The notes beneath the pieces were generated by a model. The model was not told the DNA's origin. It saw nothing but the letters and a program-made list of their open reading frames with translations, and made no database searches. Positions 52,505 through 61,838 of a stretch of 64,000 bases of DNA are shown here, piece by piece. The translations under genes were made by a program, and so were the position numbers. Source of the stretch: Chloroflexota bacterium (lineage in GTDB: Bacteria; Chloroflexota; Anaerolineae; UBA1429); contig DUUT01000013.1 of NCBI GenBank assembly GCA_012841405.1, positions 25,175 through 89,174 on the forward strand, in the 5' to 3' direction. The stretch's first letter is position 1. Each line of letters begins with the position of its first letter.

Positions 52505-55500
52505 ATGACACCCAAGCTCCGAGCCATCGGACTCACATTTCTGCTCTTCGCACTGATCGCCCCCTCTCTGGTATTCCTTCCCCCCTTCCGAGCCCCCATC
52601 GAAGCGAGCGATACTCCCGCTCCTGCCGGCGACGCCTTCCGCGCCCTCCCCGAGCGCCCCGCGGGTGACAGCGAGATCCTCTTCCCGTTCGTTGCCAGCT
52701 CTCCCGAGCCGGGCCCCATCGGGGGGCAGCCGCCCGCGGGAGATGAGCTCAAGCCTCCCAGCACCACGGTGGACGACCTCACCGCGGTGAGCGCCCATCG
52801 GGCCGTGTGCCTCACCTGGACCGCACCCTTGGGCGACGGGCCGCTCGGCGGGCCAACGGCGTACGAGATCCGCTACGCCACGAGCCCCATCGCCGAGGAG
52901 ACGTGGGAGCACGCCCAACGCGTAGAGGATCCTCCCCATCCCACGGCAGCACGCGGTCAGGAAGCCTACACCATCGAGGGCTTGGAGCCTGGGCAGACCT
53001 ACCACTTTGCCCTGCGCTCCGTCGATGCCTCCGGCAATCTCGGGCCCATGTCCAACGTGGCCAGCACCACCGTGGTGGATCACCCCGGCAATCTCTTGAG
53101 CAACGGCAGCTTTGAGGGGGGCCTCGGTAGCTGGAGCGCTTCGGGCGATGCCGCCACCAGCGGCGATGCCCGCGACGGTGGCAGCTCTGCTCGCCTGGCG
53201 AACGCCAACGTGGAGCAATCGTTCGCCACGCAGTACGGCACCGAGTACAAGGTCACCGCTTGGGTCAAGATCACCCAGCAATCCGGCGGCACGTGGGGCG
53301 GTTTCCGCGCCGAGGTGTTCTCCGACAGCGGTGACTCCCTGGCCCACTCGGGCTATCTGACGGCCTCATCCCACGGCAACGACTGGTTCCAGATCGCCCT
53401 GCGGTTCCGGGCCTCTGGAGGCAGCAGTCGGCTCGTGATTGGCTTTTTCGGCGACGGCTCACTGGTTGCGCAGGTCGACGACGTACGGGCCTACGAGAAG
53501 GGCCCCAACGTGGCGCCGGTGCTCTCCTATCGTCTGGAACCGGCCGAGCTGGGCAGCCTGCCCGGCGAGCAGCGCTATGTCGTCGAAGCACATGACCCGG
53601 GAGGCGCGGTGGCCAACGTCTACTGGGACTTTGGCGATGGCGTGCGCTCGCTCGACGCGAGCGGCTCGCGCCGCGTGGCGAATGCCGGCACCTACGTCGC
53701 CACCGTCCGCGTGGTCGACGATGAGGGATTGGCCGTGACCCAGTCCATCCCGTGGCGCGCCGAGGATGGCGCGTATCCCACGCTGAGCGTTGCCTCCCCC
53801 GCCGCTCTGTCGACTCTGTCGGAGAACGGCCGCTATACCCTGCGCGGCGCGGCCGGTGGATCCGTGCGGCAGGTGCGCGTCAGCAGCGATCGCGGCTACT
53901 CGGGCACGGCCAGCGGAACGTCAGACTGGAACGCCACGGTGCCGCTACAGCCCGGTGTGAACCGCATCATCGTGCAGGCGCACGGCGATAACGGCCGCAT
54001 CACCAGCTGTGAGCGCATCGTGCGCTATGTGCCATCGGGCGAGCTGGCGATCACGGGCCTCGCCGAGACCGCCCCCACCGTGGGACGCTGGGAGATGCTC
54101 GAGGCGACCTTTGGCGTCGCCAACAGCGCCGCCACCCATACCGACTTTCCCTACGATCCCTCGCCCCCAGCGGGCCTCGAGTGGATCGATGGGATCACCG
54201 TCGAGGGCGTGTTCACCCCGGATGATTGGCAGACGGTGTACCGCCGCCCGGCCTTTCTCAACCAGCGCTACGAGCGCGCCTTCAAAGACGGCCAGGAGTG
54301 GCTCTACCCGGTTGGCGATCCAGTCTGGACCGTACGCTTCTCACCGCCCACAGAGGGTACCTGGCGCTATCGCATCGAAGCGTTCGAGGCCAAGGGATCG
54401 GCGCAGTCCGAAGAGCGCTCCTTCACCGTGACCGGCCCGACCCAGGCCCACAACCACGGCCCCATCGGCGTGTCGCCCACCGACAGCCGCTACTTTGAGT
54501 GCGCCGACGGTACGCCCTTCTTGGGGGCCGGGCATAACGTGGGGTTTGACGCCGACAGGTACTCGTACGATGCCGTGGAGCAGTTCGAGGCCATGGGCAC
54601 CGGCAACCAAGAGCTGCTCCGCTGGTGGATCGGCGGCCATCTGTGGTCATCGGCGTGGCAGCCGTGGAACTCGACCAACCTGGACTATGACGGCTACATC
54701 CCAGCGACGGGCCTGACGCTCCATCGCGGCTACGGCCATGGCCTCGCCTCGCTGCGGCTGAACGCCGCCAACCCCATCATGTTCCAAGGGTGGGAGTCGG
54801 GCCACGCCAGCCTGATCCCTGGGCGCACGTATCGCTTACGCGTCCAGTGGATGACAGAGGACATCACCGGTCCCGCCGACGGCGGTCAGCCCTATGGCGC
54901 CACCGTCAAGGTGCTCGGCTGGCCAGAGCCGGGCAACACCGGCTCGGCGCCGGCGATCATCTCCCACGTCCATGGGGATACCCCGTGGCACGTGGCCGAG
55001 GGCGAGTTCGTCGCCGACAGCAACACCCTGGGCAACCTCGCGTTGATCCTAGAGAACACCACCGGCGGCGCGGCCTATATCAACGAGGTCAACCTGCACG
55101 AGGTGCTGGACGATGGCAGCCTTGGGCCGCAGATCCTCCGTGGGCCGCGGTTCAACTCGCACCTCACCTTTGACCCGCGCCGTGCGGCCGGCATGGACGT
55201 CATCCTCGCCGAGGCCGAGGCACGCGGCAAGTACCTCAAGCTCGTGATCAGCGAAAAGAACGAGTACTTGCTTAACCGCATCGCCCCGGGTGGCGTGCCC
55301 GATAGCAGGGGTGGGCACTTTGCCCGCGGCGAGGGCACGCCGAGCTGTCGCCTCCACGAGTACTACTGGCGATACCTCATGGCCCGCTACGGCGCCTACC
55401 GCTCGGTGCACTCGTGGGAGTTGGCCAACGAGCACGATCCTAACAACATGGAGTACTACCGGCTCGCGGCGCACCTGGCGTCCAAGGCCGCAGCCGATGG

Positions 55501-56272
55501 CAACCCGCACATGGCATCGACCTCCTCGTGGGCGACGCTGCCCACGGGCCCGTGGAAGAGCCGGTCCTGTGCGTCCATCTCTTACGTCGATTTCCACGCC
55601 TACGTCCACGGCACGGGTTGGCTCGAGCCCAAGGAAGAGCTCTCCAATGACTCGGCGCGTCTCTTTGCTGCCTATGACCAGGACGTAGCCTCCAAGGACT
55701 TTGGCAAGCCGGTCATCTGGGGCGAGATGGGCATCGACGGCACGGAGGGAACCGACCATCAGGATCCCCTCCTGGCCCGCGATGAGCAGGGCGTGTGGCT
55801 CCACAAGATCATGTGGGCACGCACCGGCCCCGGTGGCGTCTATCCCATCTATTGGTACACCGACCACATCTTTGGCAAGTCATTGCACGGCATCTATGGC
55901 GCCTGGAACCGCTTTATGGCGGATATCCCCCTCAGCAACGGCCACTACCGCGACGCGGAGGCCAGCGCTTCGACCGGTGACCTGCGCGTGCTGGGCCAGA
56001 AGGATACCCACGAGGGGCGCGCCCACCTCTGGATCGACAACCGCCACCACACCTGGAGGGCGGTCGTCGATGGCGCCTCCATCCCATCGGTGAGCGGCTC
56101 CGTCACCATCGCCATGGAGCAACCCAATCAGCAGTATACTGTGACCTGGTACGATACCCGTACGGGCGAGCAAAGCGGGTCACAGAGCGTCACCGCAGAC
56201 GGCTCTGGGAACGTGGTGCTGAGCGTCTCGAACCTGCGCACCGACACCGCCGTCACCTTGCGGCGATCCTAG
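52505..56272 (+). CDS. Large secreted multidomain glycoside hydrolase (clan GH-A-like, with FN3, CBM-like, PKD and DUF5060-like domains)
   Basis: 1255 residues from ATG 52505, which directly starts a signal peptide (LRAIGLTFLLFALIAPSLVFLPP). In order: a fibronectin-III-like domain (DDLTAVSAHRAVCLTWTAP, ~80-195), a CBM-like sandwich starting NLLSNGSFEGGLGSW (~200-330), a PKD-like domain with YWDFGDGVRS (~340-430), an Ig-like domain, a DUF5060-like region (EMLEATFGVANSAATHTDFPYDP), then a TIM-barrel domain. E976 in WELANEHD is the likely acid/base and E1074 in VIWGEMGIDG the likely nucleophile. It would cleave or remodel a polysaccharide outside the cell. It has its own promoter and terminator. 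Substrate unknown. Confidence 0.87.
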   Translation: MTPKLRAIGLTFLLFALIAPSLVFLPPFRAPIEASDTPAPAGDAFRALPERPAGDSEILFPFVASSPEPGPIGGQPPAGDELKPPSTTVDDLTAVSAHRAVCLTWTAPLGDGPLGGPTAYEIRYATSPIAEETWEHAQRVEDPPHPTAARGQEAYTIEGLEPGQTYHFALRSVDASGNLGPMSNVASTTVVDHPGNLLSNGSFEGGLGSWSASGDAATSGDARDGGSSARLANANVEQSFATQYGTEYKVTAWVKITQQSGGTWGGFRAEVFSDSGDSLAHSGYLTASSHGNDWFQIALRFRASGGSSRLVIGFFGDGSLVAQVDDVRAYEKGPNVAPVLSYRLEPAELGSLPGEQRYVVEAHDPGGAVANVYWDFGDGVRSLDASGSRRVANAGTYVATVRVVDDEGLAVTQSIPWRAEDGAYPTLSVASPAALSTLSENGRYTLRGAAGGSVRQVRVSSDRGYSGTASGTSDWNATVPLQPGVNRIIVQAHGDNGRITSCERIVRYVPSGELAITGLAETAPTVGRWEMLEATFGVANSAATHTDFPYDPSPPAGLEWIDGITVEGVFTPDDWQTVYRRPAFLNQRYERAFKDGQEWLYPVGDPVWTVRFSPPTEGTWRYRIEAFEAKGSAQSEERSFTVTGPTQAHNHGPIGVSPTDSRYFECADGTPFLGAGHNVGFDADRYSYDAVEQFEAMGTGNQELLRWWIGGHLWSSAWQPWNSTNLDYDGYIPATGLTLHRGYGHGLASLRLNAANPIMFQGWESGHASLIPGRTYRLRVQWMTEDITGPADGGQPYGATVKVLGWPEPGNTGSAPAIISHVHGDTPWHVAEGEFVADSNTLGNLALILENTTGGAAYINEVNLHEVLDDGSLGPQILRGPRFNSHLTFDPRRAAGMDVILAEAEARGKYLKLVISEKNEYLLNRIAPGGVPDSRGGHFARGEGTPSCRLHEYYWRYLMARYGAYRSVHSWELANEHDPNNMEYYRLAAHLASKAAADGNPHMASTSSWATLPTGPWKSRSCASISYVDFHAYVHGTGWLEPKEELSNDSARLFAAYDQDVASKDFGKPVIWGEMGIDGTEGTDHQDPLLARDEQGVWLHKIMWARTGPGGVYPIYWYTDHIFGKSLHGIYGAWNRFMADIPLSNGHYRDAEASASTGDLRVLGQKDTHEGRAHLWIDNRHHTWRAVVDGASIPSVSGSVTIAMEQPNQQYTVTWYDTRTGEQSGSQSVTADGSGNVVLSVSNLRTDTAVTLRRS

Positions 56273-56280
56273 CCAACACG

Positions 56281-56301
56281 GGGGCGGACCGGTTCCGCCC
56301 C
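56281..56301 (+). terminator. Terminator-like hairpin after the secreted hydrolase
   Basis: GGGGCGGA-CCGGT-TCCGCCCC is a perfect 8-bp GC-rich stem with a five-base loop, eight bases after the stop codon at 56272. No T-run follows, which is common in GC-rich genomes. Confidence 0.6.
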
Positions 56302-56969
56302 TAGACACTCATCCAGCGGCGGGCGGCCGCCGTCCCAGCCTTCGCTGCGCCGACGGCCGCCCCCACCCAACATGTGGCACATCACGCCCGGCCCGAGAAG
56401 CAGTACGCCTTGCCGTAGCACTTTTCGGCCATGCCTCCCTCAGAGCACTCTGACGGAGGTCCAGGGCAGCGCAGTCGCCCACCTGGCTGCCGGCCACGCC
56501 AAGCACATCGCACCTTTCGCCAGCGCGTATGGCGCTGCCTCTGAGCGACGCCTGCGTGCTGCCAGCGGTGACAGGGCCCCCGCACGGGCGATCGTGCGTC
56601 TGCGGGGAGCAGTTGCCCAGCTAGGAGTATGATGTCTTTCGGTGTCCCCCTTCCATCCATCACCCCAGTACGAGCGTGCGACACGGCGACGCCTGTTGCA
56701 CCCCGCGCACCGCTTGCACCCGGGTCCGTCCCGGCCCCCGGTGTACTCCTCCTCGATCGGTCTCGGCAGGGTTCCGAGCAGTCCCTGCGCCGGCCTGCCC
56801 GCCGAGCCACAGAGCGACCACTGGGTAACCCCGCATTGCGCGCCCGCGCCCCCTACCAGACCGGGGGACACCCTTCCGCGCCCGAGCGCTCTCGGCGTTC
56901 CCGTCCACTGACGGGGGCCTGGCTCGCGACGCGCTATCAACGCACAACACACTCGCAATGGAGAACACC
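56302..56969 (+). other. Intergenic region rich in inverted repeats
   Basis: About 670 bases with no credible gene. It holds several inverted repeats: a long-loop pair GGGCGGCCG/CGGCCGCCC near 56320-56370, a 26-base hairpin at 56434-56459 (CCTCC-C-TCAGAG-CA-CTCTGA-C-GGAGG), and a CCCCGCA...TGCGGGG pair near 56580-56610. The ORF at 56629 starts close to AGGAG, but its product is Pro/Arg-rich and unlike a protein. Small RNA or leader functions cannot be excluded. Confidence 0.5.
56434..56459. repeat. Inverted repeat (26 bases) in the intergenic region
   Basis: CCTCC-C-TCAGAG-CA-CTCTGA-C-GGAGG: eleven pairs interrupted by a single C-C mismatch, with a two-base centre. It may be an operator-like site or an RNA hairpin. 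No flanking gene starts within 500 bases, so a link to transcription control is unclear. Confidence 0.5.
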
Positions 56970-58769
56970 ATGACCACGCTACGAGAACGCCTGATCATCC
57001 GCCTGCTATTGCTCGCGGTGGCCGTGCTCGTCGTCAACGGGGGGATCAGCGCCGACCCCACGCCCTATGGTTGGCACCAAGAAGCCGGTGACGCACAGCA
57101 CACCGGATACGCCCCTTACGATCTGTCCGGGCCATGGCACTACCGCTGGCAGTGGAACGGCTCCTGTAACTCGCCCCTGGGCAGCGACTGTCGCCCGGGC
57201 AACCCCGAACAGGGATGGTCGTTCGAGATCCCTCCGCGCTCGCACCCGGTTGCCGGCGACGGTTGCCTCTACCTTCCGGCCGGCGAGCACGGCGTCTATG
57301 CGATTCGCGAGGCGGATGGCAAGACGGCCTGGCACAACAGTGGCATTACCAGCAATGTCACCGGTGCCTTTGACCCCGAAACGCGCTCCTTCTTTGTGGC
57401 TGGTATGGACGACCGCCTATACAAGCTGAGTCCCTCGGACGGCTCTATCCAGGGCACCTTCCAGGCCGACGCCGCCCTGGACCTGGCTCCCATCATCGTC
57501 GGGGGGCGTGTGTACGTCGTCTCCGATCGCGGCACACTGTACGCCGTCGACAAGCACTCGATGGCGCAGGTCTGGGCCTACGCCGGCAATTCGCGCGGTC
57601 AGACGCCTGCGGCCTACTCAGCGCGACGCGATGTGCTCGTCTTTGCCACGGAGGATCTCTACGTCCACTGCGTGAGCAACGCCGACGGGCACCAGGTGTG
57701 GCGGCGCAAGCCGACGCCCAACGAGCCCGGCGAGCCCAGCTATGACGGCGGAGACGGCCGACGCTATCGCAAGTACAACTATGAGCACGGGTGGCCGGTC
57801 ATCGCCGAGGAGCACGGGATCGTGTTCGTCCGGCTCCATCAGCCGAACCAGGACATCCTCAGTGCCTCGATCTGGCCGCGGACGAACGACGACATCCGCC
57901 GGCATCTCGAGGCCAATCCGCATCTGCAGACCCTCTTTGCGCTGCGCCTCGATGACGGCGGCACCGCCTTTATCCCTGCCGTGGGGCCCGGCGGTATCGA
58001 CACGCCCGAGCTGCACAACGGCAGCACCCTTGGGCCCCTGCCCGTCGTACGCCGCGTCGGCAGCGCGGAGGTGGCCTACATGATCTGGCGCAACGGCCAA
58101 AAGTGCGACGCCGGCGACTGCTCAGACTCGCGCTGGGACGCCGTGATGGGCGAGATGGTGCTCGATGACAACACCTTCCCCGGGTACCGCGCCGGTGATC
58201 TGCGGTTCATCGACTTTCAGAGCGACCGCGACTTTTTGATCAGTGACGAGATGGGGCACCTTACCGTGTCCGGCGATACCATCATGCACGCGCACTGGCT
58301 GGCGCTCTACAGCTATCACATGACGGATCGCTCCGCATCGCGCGGAGGCTCGTACACCGATCCGATCCGTACCGAGCAACGCCCCTCGATCGTCAACCGC
58401 GGGAGTAGCGAACCGGAATGGGTAACCTACAGTCCCACCGAAGATCATTACGCCAGGGGTACCTTTATCCAGGCGCACCGCGAGGGACGCACCTTCCAGG
58501 ATGCCTTCTGGGTGTTCTTTAACGCCCTCGACCCGCCCTACGCCGGCGGCACGACCTATGGTGACGGCTACAAGGGGCGGTATGCCATCGTCCACGATGG
58601 CACCATCTACTATCAGACCAACGGCGGCAGTATCTTTGCCGTCGGTACGGGCAGCTCGGGCTCGGTGCATATCCCACCGGAGGACGATCAGCCGGGCACA
58701 CACCCCGCACCCACGAACCCGCCGGTTGGGCACCTCTTGCTCCATCTGCCCACCCTTCGGCGCGGCTAG
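56970..58769 (+). CDS. Exported PQQ-type beta-propeller protein
   Basis: 599 residues from ATG 56970, six bases after GGAGA; ATG 56958 overlaps that site. A signal peptide (LIIRLLLLAVAVLVVNGGISA) precedes repeating propeller blades: LYLPAGEHGVYAIREADGKTAWHN, FFVAGMDDRLYKLSPSDGSIQGTF, VYVVSDRGTLYAVDKHSMAQVWAY and ATEDLYVHCVSNADGHQVWRR. These match the PQQ/quinoprotein-like repeat, but I see no dehydrogenase active-site motifs, so it is probably a structural or binding propeller. The C-terminus is PPEDDQPGTHPAPTNPPVGHLLLHLPTLRRG, a Pro-rich stretch with an LxLP-like end similar to other secreted proteins here. It could bind the polymer handled by its hydrolase neighbours. Confidence 0.78.
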   Translation: MTTLRERLIIRLLLLAVAVLVVNGGISADPTPYGWHQEAGDAQHTGYAPYDLSGPWHYRWQWNGSCNSPLGSDCRPGNPEQGWSFEIPPRSHPVAGDGCLYLPAGEHGVYAIREADGKTAWHNSGITSNVTGAFDPETRSFFVAGMDDRLYKLSPSDGSIQGTFQADAALDLAPIIVGGRVYVVSDRGTLYAVDKHSMAQVWAYAGNSRGQTPAAYSARRDVLVFATEDLYVHCVSNADGHQVWRRKPTPNEPGEPSYDGGDGRRYRKYNYEHGWPVIAEEHGIVFVRLHQPNQDILSASIWPRTNDDIRRHLEANPHLQTLFALRLDDGGTAFIPAVGPGGIDTPELHNGSTLGPLPVVRRVGSAEVAYMIWRNGQKCDAGDCSDSRWDAVMGEMVLDDNTFPGYRAGDLRFIDFQSDRDFLISDEMGHLTVSGDTIMHAHWLALYSYHMTDRSASRGGSYTDPIRTEQRPSIVNRGSSEPEWVTYSPTEDHYARGTFIQAHREGRTFQDAFWVFFNALDPPYAGGTTYGDGYKGRYAIVHDGTIYYQTNGGSIFAVGTGSSGSVHIPPEDDQPGTHPAPTNPPVGHLLLHLPTLRRG

Positions 58770-58786
58770 ATCCCCTCAGGTGTCAT

Positions 58787-58834
58787 GCGAGCAGCCATGG
58801 AGGGCGTGGTACCACGCCCTCCATGGCTGCTCGC
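58787..58834 (+). terminator. Perfect 48-base palindrome after the propeller gene
   Basis: Both arms (GCGAGCAGCCATGGAGGGCG...) pair without mismatch through the central GGTACC, giving 24 complementary positions per arm. It begins 18 bases after the stop at 58769 and is followed by a pyrimidine-rich TCCTTCT. It most likely ends transcription before the GH3 gene, although its length far exceeds what termination requires. Confidence 0.7.
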
Positions 58835-58963
58835 TCCTTCTGGCGCCGCCCTACGCCCCCCCGTCGCGCACCCTTTGCCCGTCGCCCTCCCCTGTGGTAC
58901 AAGAAGCGCACCAGCGGCACGATGCCACCCATGCGGTGGCGGGCTGTGGGAGAGGGGTGACGC

Positions 58964-61117
58964 GTGAGCACACGAGCGACCGAATCCAGGCCGGCCTATC
59001 TCGACACATCCCTGCCCGTCGACCAGCGCGTGCGCGACCTCGTGAGGCGCATGACGCTGGAGGAAAAGGTCTCACAGATGGTGCACGGCGCCGCAGCGAT
59101 CGAGCGCCTGGGCGTCCCCGAGTACAACTGGTGGAACGAGTGCCTCCACGGTGTGGCGCGCGCCGGCATCGCCACCGTCTTCCCCCAGGCCATCGGCATG
59201 GCCGCCACCTGGAATCCCGACCTGATCCGTGCCATGGCCATGGCCACGTCGGACGAGGCCCGCGCCAAGCACCATGCCTTTGTCCGTCAGGGGGATAGGG
59301 GCATCTACAAGGGGCTCACCTTCTGGTCGCCGAACGTCAACATCTTTCGCGATCCGCGGTGGGGGCGCGGCCAAGAGACCTATGGCGAGGATCCCTACCT
59401 CACGGCGCGGCTGGGAGTCGCCTTTGTTCAGGGGCTCCAGGGCGATGACCCCACCTATCTCAAAGTGGTCGCCACCCCCAAGCACTTGGCCGCGCACAGC
59501 GGCCCCGAGGCCGAACGCCATTCCTTCAACGCGACGGTTAGCCAACGCGATCTGCTCGAGACGTATCTCCCCGCCTTTCAGGCCTGTGTGCAAGAGGGAG
59601 GGGCCGCCTCGATCATGGGTGCCTATAACCGCATCAACGGTGAGCCCTGCTGTGCCAGCCCCACGCTGCTCGGCGCCTTCCTGCGCCACGCCTGGGGCTT
59701 CGATGGCTATGTGGTGTCGGATTGCGGCGCCATCGATGACATCTACCAGCACCACGGCGTGGTCGCGACAGCCGAAGAGGCGGCGGCGCTGGCGGTGCGC
59801 AGCGGATGCGACCTGAACTGCGGCACGACGTACCCCGCCCTGGTGCGGGCCGTGCGGCAGGGGCTATTGGACGAGGCGGTGATCGACCGGGCCGTCGAGC
59901 GCCTGTTCACGGCGCGGTTTCGTCTGGGGATGTTCGATCCGCCCGAGCAGGTGCCTTATACCCACATCCCCTCCGAGGTGATCGACTCGCCCCAGCATCG
60001 CCAGTTGGCGCTGCAGGTGGCGCGCGAGTCCATCGTCCTGCTCAAGAACGCCAACGGCATCCTGCCGCTGAGCCGAGACGCCTCGCCCATCGCCGTCATT
60101 GGCCCGAACGCCCACGACGTCGAGGTGCTGCTGGGCAACTATCACGGGACGCCGTCGACCGCGGTGACCCCGCTGGACGGCATCCGCGCCAAGCTGGGGG
60201 CCGGCGCCCAGGTACGCTATGCCCAGGGATGCGCGATTTTGGGGCCGGCGGGCGGTGGCATCGTCGAGGCGGTGGAGGCAGCCCGTGGTGCGCGGGTGGC
60301 CATCGTGTGCGTGGGCCTGTCGCAACAGGTAGAGGGAGAAGAGGGGGAGGCCGACCTCTCGGACCGCATCGGGCTCGGTCTCCCCGGAATGCAGCAACAG
60401 CTCCTCGAGGCGGTCGACGCCACCGGCGTTCCGCTCGTCGTGGTGCTGCTCAACGGCAGCCCGGTGGACCTGCGCTGGGCGGAGGAACACGCCGCCGCCA
60501 TCATCGAGTCGTGGTACCCCGGCGAGGAGGGCGGCACGGCGCTGGCCGACGTGCTCTTTGGTGACTATGACCCGGCGGGGCGCCTGCCGATCACCTTTTA
60601 CCGCTCCCTCGATCAGGTACCCCCCTTTGAGGACTATGCCATGGAGGGGCGCACCTACCGCTTTCTGCGCGACGAGCCCCTCTACCCCTTTGGCTACGGC
60701 CTGAGCTACACGCGCTTTCGCTACACCGACCTGACGATCACCCCTGCCGTGGTGCGGCCGGGGGAGAGCGTCCGCGTGAGCGCGCGCGTTGAGAACGTCG
60801 GCGAGCGCGCCGGCGATGAGGTGGTGCAGCTGTACCTCAGCGACCTGGAGGCGAGCGTTCCCGTGCCGCTCCGCCACCTGGAAGGGTTTGCGCGCATCCA
60901 CCTCGCGCCGGGCGAGAGCCGCGTGGTATCGTTCACGCTGCAGCCGCGCCAGATGGCGCTGGTGGACGATGCGGGCCGTTGGGCCATCGAGCCGGGCGCG
61001 TTCGGGGTCTATGTCGGCGGTGGACAGCCCGTGGAGCGCACCGGTGGCGCAGGGGTGGCGGGCCAATTCCACATCGTGGGAGAGACAACGCCCATCTCGA
61101 ACACGTACGGTGTATAG
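58964..61117 (+). CDS. GH3-family beta-glycosidase (xylosidase/glucosidase-like)
   Basis: 717 residues from GTG 58964, with GAGGGG upstream. The TIM-barrel half includes NWWNECLHGVARAG, FWSPNVNIFRDPRWGRGQETYGEDP and KHLAAHSGPEAERH; the nucleophile is D253 in GYVVSDCGAI. The second half has VAIVCVGLSQQVEGEEGEADL and ESWYPGEEGGTALADVLFGDYDPAGRLPITF. A C-terminal FN3-like domain (ESVRVSARVENVGERAGDEVVQLYL) completes the usual layout. The NWWNECLHG motif is closest to xylosidase/arabinosidase-type members. No signal peptide is present, so it probably hydrolyses imported oligosaccharides in the cytoplasm, complementing the secreted hydrolase upstream. Confidence 0.93.
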   Translation: MSTRATESRPAYLDTSLPVDQRVRDLVRRMTLEEKVSQMVHGAAAIERLGVPEYNWWNECLHGVARAGIATVFPQAIGMAATWNPDLIRAMAMATSDEARAKHHAFVRQGDRGIYKGLTFWSPNVNIFRDPRWGRGQETYGEDPYLTARLGVAFVQGLQGDDPTYLKVVATPKHLAAHSGPEAERHSFNATVSQRDLLETYLPAFQACVQEGGAASIMGAYNRINGEPCCASPTLLGAFLRHAWGFDGYVVSDCGAIDDIYQHHGVVATAEEAAALAVRSGCDLNCGTTYPALVRAVRQGLLDEAVIDRAVERLFTARFRLGMFDPPEQVPYTHIPSEVIDSPQHRQLALQVARESIVLLKNANGILPLSRDASPIAVIGPNAHDVEVLLGNYHGTPSTAVTPLDGIRAKLGAGAQVRYAQGCAILGPAGGGIVEAVEAARGARVAIVCVGLSQQVEGEEGEADLSDRIGLGLPGMQQQLLEAVDATGVPLVVVLLNGSPVDLRWAEEHAAAIIESWYPGEEGGTALADVLFGDYDPAGRLPITFYRSLDQVPPFEDYAMEGRTYRFLRDEPLYPFGYGLSYTRFRYTDLTITPAVVRPGESVRVSARVENVGERAGDEVVQLYLSDLEASVPVPLRHLEGFARIHLAPGESRVVSFTLQPRQMALVDDAGRWAIEPGAFGVYVGGGQPVERTGGAGVAGQFHIVGETTPISNTYGV

Positions 61118-61202
61118 AGTGCGGGGCAGCATCGATCGTCGTGCACCTGGCTGACGCATCTGCCCCTCGACCGACGATACCCGTAAGAAAGGCCACCGCG
61201 GC

Positions 61203-61829
61203 ATGCACAGCCCATTCGTCTATGTCTTTGTCGCCGGCATCCTCATCGAGGAGATCATCCGCGCGCCACGCCGCTACCGCAACTGGTTGAACCAGCGCAC
61301 AGGGATGATCGCCGAGCACCGCGTCGGTGCCCTCGAGCAGGTGCTCATGAGGCTGAATCTGTTCGGCACGACGCTGGCCCCCATCCTGTACGCCTTTACC
61401 AACTGGTTTGGCTTTGGTGCCTACGCTCTGCCAGCGTGGACGGGCGTCATTGGCGTCCTGTGCCTGGCGGTGGCCATCTGGCTGCTGGTGCGCGCCCATG
61501 CCGACCTCGGCCGCAACTGGTCGCCCACCCTCGAGATCGTCAAGGAGCACCGCTTGGTAACCGAGGGGATCTATGGCACAATACGGCATCCGATTTATGC
61601 CGCGGTGTGGCTGACCGTCATCGCCCAGGCGCTGATGATCGACAACTGGTTCGTGGGGTTCGCGGGCATCGCCGTGTTCCTGCCCGTCTACCTGACGCGC
61701 ATCCCCGCCGAGGAGCGCATGATGATTGACCGCTTTGGTGATGCCTACCGCGCCTACATGGAGCGCACCGGCGGGATCGTGCCACGTTGGAGGCGTCGCG
61801 GCGCCGCCCGCAAGGCATCTGACCACTAG
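61203..61829 (+). CDS. Isoprenylcysteine carboxyl methyltransferase-like membrane protein
   Basis: 208 residues with about four to five membrane segments. The C-terminal signature is complete: LVTEGIYGTIRHPIYAAVWLTVIAQAL followed by RIPAEERMMIDRFGDAYRAYMERTGGIVPRW, where the RHP and the EE...F...Y..Y pattern are the SAM and substrate contacts of the ICMT/PEMT-like family. Bacterial members have largely unknown substrates, probably lipids or isoprenoids. It starts 85 nt after the GH3 gene and ends 9 nt before the next gene. Confidence 0.87.
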   Translation: MHSPFVYVFVAGILIEEIIRAPRRYRNWLNQRTGMIAEHRVGALEQVLMRLNLFGTTLAPILYAFTNWFGFGAYALPAWTGVIGVLCLAVAIWLLVRAHADLGRNWSPTLEIVKEHRLVTEGIYGTIRHPIYAAVWLTVIAQALMIDNWFVGFAGIAVFLPVYLTRIPAEERMMIDRFGDAYRAYMERTGGIVPRWRRRGAARKASDH

Positions 61830-61838
61830 GGGAGAACC

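Noticed and set aside
56629-56973. 114-codon + strand ORF with AGGAG just upstream
   Set aside because: The spacer to ATG is only about one base (four to the next ATG), the product is Pro/Arg/Ala-rich without pattern, and it overlaps the true start region of the propeller gene.
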